From: Trichomonas vaginalis G3
Lineage: Eukaryota > Parabasalia > Trichomonadida > Trichomonadidae
Assembly (NCBI RefSeq): GCF_026262505.1
Contig: NC_067206.1
Location: forward strand, 10,164,268-10,228,267
Reading direction: 5' to 3'
DNA: 64,000 nt
Shown here: piece by piece, positions 58,710 through 64,000 of the stretch
Layout of the letters: every line of letters starts with the position of its first letter
Position numbering within the stretch: the stretch's first letter is position 1
Program-made: the position numbers and the translations under genes
The notes under the pieces: generated by a model
Databases searched by the model: none
What the model was told of the DNA's origin: nothing
Seen by the model: the letters and a program-made list of their open reading frames with translations, nothing else

Positions 58710-60207
58710 AAAGTGCTATTGGTTTTGTAAACTTCTTTGCTTTCAATTCATCTGGACCGTCTCTGTCACCAGTATATTGTATTTACTGTACCAACAGTTG
58801 AAATACCACCCATAAAGTCTTCTGAGTCAGCAAATGGAATGCCAAGCCAAAAGTTTGAACGGTCTCCATTTGTATATTGAGTTTTTTGACCTCCTGTATG
58901 AGTCCATACTTTCACATATGGCATAATAGAACTTTGCATTTCAGGGTTAATGGTTGTTGTGAAGTTGTTGTTAAAGTTCATAGCATCTAATGTCAAGTTG
59001 TATGACCTCATATCCTCAACTGTAGAATATTCTTCTCTTGGATATATTTGCCATCTATGTTTATATGATATTTAATACCAGGGTTGTAGAAACAAGAATA
59101 GTCATTTATAGTTCGTCTGAACAGTACAAACATAGTATCTGCATGTTTCATTGCAGTTGTTAAAGCAATATCTGTTCTTGCACCTGGGTCAGCACTTTGG
59201 TTTCCAACTTCACCTGCAAAGTCTTTGACAGATATTTGGTGTATAGGGAACATAAGTGGAACTGCAATATATTTGGCAGCTAAAGCATTTGAAATATCTG
59301 GGTCCAACATATAGACTGCAAGTCTGCTTTCTATTCTCTTGCATTCAAATTTTTCGCATGTGAACTTAACTGGGTCCCAAGCATCTCCAGCAGCATTGAA
59401 ATAATAGTTTACTTCATTGTTGAAGTTTGAGAAACCAAAGTCTAAGTCAACTTTGTCTTTGCAAAATTCGGCGAATGACGTTTTATTTGTTCCCTTTACG
59501 TCTGTAAGAGTGAATGGGTCTTGTGTTGGTGCAATGACTAAGTTATTTTTGCTTGGAGTAAGTTCGATAGAAATTTTTCCTGCCCAGTTTGGCAAGTATC
59601 TTAAAAACCTGAAGATGAGGAAAGATGACAAAGGAACTCTAAGTTTCAGTTTTACTTTAGTGGCAGCATTTCCATCTGAACCAGAAAGGTTAACATAAAC
59701 TCCTGGAACGTTAGGGTCAAGTCTTCTTATTTTCTCAATATTTGCATACTGGTCTGTTTGTTCTCTAGCTTGTGGTTGTACTGAGTTTCTCAAAGCGAAC
59801 CATTCATAGTTTGCCCATGTTACTGTTTGAACTAAGTCAGAGTTAGAATATATCTTATATCCCATGAAAACTTCTGGAGCATATTGGTATCCGACATAGA
59901 AAATTCCATTGCAACCTTTCTTGTCAGACAACTTGGCAGAAGGTTTTATTTCAATGTCTTGTTCCACGTATAAGAATGAGTTGTCAATAGAAATAATATG
60001 AAACCTGTCGCAAGCAATATCTACTGTTGTTGAAGAACCTTCTCCAAACTCACCTACGTTTCCATAAGAAACAGCAGTTGTATATTCGTAAGTTCCAGGA
60101 ACTATTTCTGACCTTCTAATGGCATTGTCGCATTCGTTATACCATTCGGAAACATTTCCGTTCATGGCATCCAAAACTGTTGGCGTTATATTCTGAGCGG
60201 CGTACAT
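58603..60207 (-). pseudogene. MCP: copy of the A-type major capsid protein
   Basis: Open from 60207 to about 59040 then shifted, and again near 58790; the C-terminal codons end at 58603. Sequence is nearly the same as 3260-4867. Confidence 0.8.
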
Positions 60208-60239
60208 TTCATATGGGTAAAAATATAGAATAGTTGGAT

Positions 60240-63215
60240 TTATATGTCATAATAGAACCCACTCGGACCAAGCTTTACTTTCTTCCTGACTGAGTTTTTA
60301 ACTCTTCTTTTTCCTTCATTGCCACTACTTTCACTAGATGAAGTTACTTCTTCACTACTTTCACTTTGTTCTACTCTTCTCTTCTTCTTTGGTGTCGCTT
60401 TTGGTAACTTGCCCTCTGCTTCAAGTTGTTGCATCTTTGCCTCATGTTCACCTAGTATGTTGTAAATTTCCCATGTCCTTTTTGCCTTTGGGCTCTGGTC
60501 GCCCATCTCAGGTAACCTATATCCTAGAAAGATTTTGTCATAGTTTGTATTTGAGTCTTCGCGTATTGTTTGCATGACTCTTTCCTGAGTTTCCGGTTCA
60601 AGCTCTTCAAACAGAGCTTGTCCATATGGAATAAGCTCGTTTCCAAATATATGTTTTTGTAGCCATTCTGGTTTTCTTTCCATGTTACCAATAATATCTT
60701 TTGTGAATGGGAAAGCTTTTACCCAATGTTTCAGTCTTGCGTCATTTATTTCTGTAGTTGGTTTTATTTTGTCAAGGAACATGTTTTTCAATACTAACAT
60801 TTCATTTGGTACTGTCCATTTGAGTTTTCTTAAATATTCATCCCTTCTCGGTTCATTGTCTGCAAAGTAAGTTTTTATGACATTTTGCAAACTTTCGTTT
60901 GCAAGGTCATGTACAATAGGTTCTCTTCCTTCTCTCTCCCTAACTTTCTTTCTAAACTCTTCACCAAATATACCATCTCTATGGTTCTGTGTAGTTCTTT
61001 GAGATAAATGTTCTAGAACGTCAGGTGTTATATTTCCATCAGCCATGTTCATTTCATACTGGTCCAAAATATCTGCATCTTTCATATCTTTCAATGGCAT
61101 TAAAGCCGCGCTGAAAATACCAGCTATATCTGGTTCACCATTCACTTCCATTGCGTCTACAACTTCTTGGAATTGTGGTTGTAAGTTTATGAACCACCTA
61201 TCCGGATTAGCTTTATGACCCCATCTCATTGTAGTTCCATAGTCTGCAGAAACAAAAGTAGGTTTGTTTCCATATTGGTTAGGTTCTGAATGAACTTTAA
61301 ACAATGTTTCATTTCTATATGTTTTGTTGAAATTTAACCTTTTATTTTCACCGAGTTCAGCCAAAGATTGAACGTTATATGGTCGTAAGTAAAAAGGATT
61401 ATTGTATTTGCGTACATTTTCTTTCAGTACTTCCATTCTATGCTGAATATTTTCATCTGATGTTGGAGTCTTTTGTATGTCGGTGAACATTTTTCGATAT
61501 TCTTCTACTCTGTCAGCCGAATTTTTCTTAGACGCTTGGAAAGATTCCATATTCTCCTCATAATCTTGTTGAGGGTCAAGATTTTTCGGCTGTTCCAAAT
61601 CTTCATCTAGTTCTGTGAAGTTAGTTTCCAAAGGAGGGACTTGTTCGTTTCCTTCAGGCTCTTCTAGCTGTTGTTGCTGAACTATTTCTTCCATGTCTGG
61701 TTGTATCTGAACTTCTTCCTGTTGAGTTTCTTGTACCTCATCTGGTGGCATTTCATATATTCCGAGACCGTTTTTAAAAAGTTCCCTATCTAAGTCATCC
61801 GGACTCATAAACCTTTCTTCTTTCGTTCCGTCTCTATTTTTTACGCGTTTCATGAAGAGAGTTGAATTATCATTTAGCTCTGACATCAAATATCTCGGAG
61901 TAAATTCATCCATGTCATTTGGATGATATGCTATTAAATCATATCCCTTAGCGAGCTTGTATTTTCCAGGTTTGAAATTATATCCCATTTGGTGCTGAAC
62001 CATAAAGCTAAATAGGTTCGGGTCAGTATTTCCTTCCTTGAACTTTTTAATAGCTTCTTTATATCTGTCACTAAAGTCAAGAGTATCTGGGTAACCATAA
62101 TCTTCCTTAAGCATTTTTAAGAATTCTTGGTTTCCTTGTTCTCTACTTCTTTTATGTCCTTGCTCTGTTTGTGGTTGTTGTGGTGCTGGATTTTGAACTG
62201 TTGGTTGTTGTTGGGGTGCTGGATTTTGAACTGTTGGTTGTTGTTGTGGTGCTGGATTTTGAACTGTTGGTTGTTGTGTTGGTTTTGGTGCATGCCTGTG
62301 TCTGTGTCCATGTGACGATGTAAATGTTTTAGGTAGTCCTGGTGCAGGTGCTTCTCTTGGAGGGTTTGGTGGTATATAAGTTCCACTAGCTAGTATATAA
62401 GTTCCACCAGCTGGCACATATGTTCCATCTGCAGCATAATGTCCTACCTGACTTTTCGTTCTTAAGAAAGCATTTACTAGGTCTGTTTTGGTCTGTTGTA
62501 ACTCTTTTTCTTGACTTTCCACAACAGTTGCTCTAACGGCGTCATAGGCACTTTGAACTGCCTGTCTCGTTGCTGCATCTGTTATTTTCGTCATATTTTG
62601 TGCTACTTCTCTTAACTCTTTGTCGAAACCTTCAGACTTCAGTTTCTTTCCAGATGAGAAGTCGTTCACTAGTTTCACCTTACTATGAAGAGCTTCGAAG
62701 GCATTCTTAAAGTCAGCATTCATTAAAGCTTCATTTGAACTGTCTTCATCCGCTTGTATTTTTGTCCTTATTGACCCTATAAGTTGGGCTGCTTTAGCGT
62801 TGGCTTGGGCATCTAACCAGTCATTATTAGCTTTTATAATATCTGCGCTTTTCATTGCCTTTTGCATGGCTGCGTCGTTATTTTTACTTTCTTGTGCTAA
62901 GTTTTCATACTGTACGGTTTGGTTTTGCAACTGTAAAAGTTTTTCTGCCTTTACATTTGCTTCAACTTCTTTTTATACTCATCGCTATCCATATATGTCT
63001 TCAGGGCTTTTTGTTTTATCTCTTCATCTTTCAGTACTTTATATTGAGTAGTATGGTTTTTCAAATTTATAACATCTTGTTCCATTTTTGCTACTTCTGC
63101 TGCTTTTTCTGACACTTTTTTCGCATATTCCTCTGTACTTAGTTCTTTTCAGTTGTTCTTCTTTCTTCTTTTTCTCTACGTTTAACTCATTGAGTTTCTT
63201 TGTGTGTTCTGTCAT
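60240..63215 (-). pseudogene. copy of the large structural protein
   Basis: Open for 896 codons (62930-60240); the N-terminal coiled coil is shifted near 62975 and 63150. Fewer GTYIP repeats (two) and a different number of QQPTVQNPA units than A, so the repeats expand and contract. Confidence 0.8.
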
Positions 63216-63471
63216 ATTCTAGTTTTCTTTTCGTTTTCTTATTTGTTTCTGTATGTTAGTTTGACTTTTTGACATCTGTTATTTGATTTTGAGTGAACTC
63301 AAATTCATTTGACTTTGAGGGTTATAAGCTGTTCCGTCTGCAGCTCCACCATAGCCTGCCATTTTCGCTAAAAGTGCCGCTCTTAAACCTCCACTCTGTG
63401 CACCAATAAACTCGGTTTAAAAGCATAGGGTTGCTTGACATTTGTTGCAACATAGTGGGGTCATTCATCAT
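63188..63471 (-). pseudogene. copy of the leading Gln/Met-rich gene
   Basis: Reads MMNDPTMLQQMSSNPMLL, shifts near 63410, then matches the A fragment (AGYGGAADG). Gives an idea of what lies just left of the window in A. Confidence 0.45.
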
Positions 63472-63696
63472 TTGTTGTTGCAACTGTTGTTGTGGTGTCA
63501 GTTTTTACTATTGGATGTTTCAATGCCCCTTCCTCTTACGTATATTTTACGTAGCTTACGTGGCATTTTAAGTGAAGTTAAAAAGCGTTTTTGACAGATG
63601 TTTATATAACACTTTTGTTCAGCACAAAAAACTACTCGGTCAAAGTGTCAGTTTTGTAAAATAACCGTCCTTCTCATTCTATAAGGAGAAAAGGCT

Positions 63697-63825
63697 TCTC
63701 AAAGTATACTTCCTTGGAACGCCTGTAACTTTTCCTGTAGCGACGATAGACCTTTACTTGTCCGGACAAAGTTATACTATTTTTGAGTGCTCTACAAAAA
63801 AGTCAACGGCGACGACTCTCAAAAA
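63697..63825 (+). repeat. terminal-repeat block of Maverick C
   Basis: Same sequence as 24371-24498 with about ten differences. The 175 bp beyond it to the window end contains no gene; it may be the outer part of the terminal repeat. Confidence 0.65.
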
Positions 63826-64000
63826 CCGTTGTGTAAAAAGTTTTACGTTGGACAAAAAAGTATATATAGAAAAAAAAAACGTTTATAGTTCATTCAATAT
63901 TTGAGATGGAACGGTTTGCCAACGGTAACTATTAAATAAAATAAAAAAATAGAGGGGGTTACTGTTGACAAAAACCGTTTATTTCAAACTTTTCTATGAG

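Larger units (their letters stand above)
53018..63825 (-). mobile_element. Maverick/Polinton C (truncated, A-type, inverted)
   Basis: Carries, in reverse, the same genes as A from the head to the ATPase with about 95% identity by eye. Almost every gene has indels. The outer repeat block at 63697-63825 matches the A end. The ATPase is cut by the gap. Some indels might be sequencing errors near a contig end, but the clean A and B capsid genes argue for real decay. Confidence 0.85.

Overview
The window is AT-rich protist DNA, most likely a repeat-dense part of the Trichomonas vaginalis nuclear genome. This rests on the number of Maverick/Polinton elements, the short 5' gaps before ATGs, and the presence of Mutator-like and mariner transposons of types known from that parasite. 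Species assignment is inference. Nearly everything here is mobile DNA; I see no confident host gene.

Region 1 (1-24,498) is Maverick A, read left to right, with its left tip just outside the window. It carries a large structural protein, a double-jelly-roll major capsid protein (MCP), a penton-like minor capsid gene, a D5-like superfamily 3 helicase, a packaging ATPase, two KilA-N proteins, an HNH nuclease, a DDE integrase, a phage-type fibre gene and several small genes. Many are frameshifted. Minisatellites fill the gaps, and a fragment of an adenine methylase lies against the right terminal repeat. No DNA polymerase B gene is visible in A.

Region 2 (24,499-27,940) holds a hairpin repeat, a 71-bp and a 121-bp tandem repeat, and an intact Mutator-like (MULE) transposase.

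Region 3 (27,941-51,170) is Maverick B. It is essentially complete, with 160-bp terminal inverted repeats that differ at about three positions. Its genes are a protein-primed DNA polymerase B, MCP, penton, integrase, packaging ATPase, a D12-class DNA adenine methylase, a long phage-like fibre and about 18 small proteins, many in divergent pairs with promoters of 18-60 bp. Only the fibre gene shows a frameshift, so B looks young. GATC sites are enriched in B and almost absent from A and C.

Region 4 (51,171-53,017) has diverged repeats, an unrecognised broken ORF, a second copy of the hairpin/poly-T block and a 100-base assembly gap.

Region 5 (53,018 to the window end) is Maverick C, a close relative of A in the opposite orientation, truncated by the gap and decayed by indels. 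A mariner element has jumped into its penton gene.

Together the elements encode a virus-like programme: integrase for entry into the genome, replication by polymerase (B) or perhaps helicase (A/C), capsid and penton for the shell, ATPase for packaging, and a fibre that may bind a target surface.
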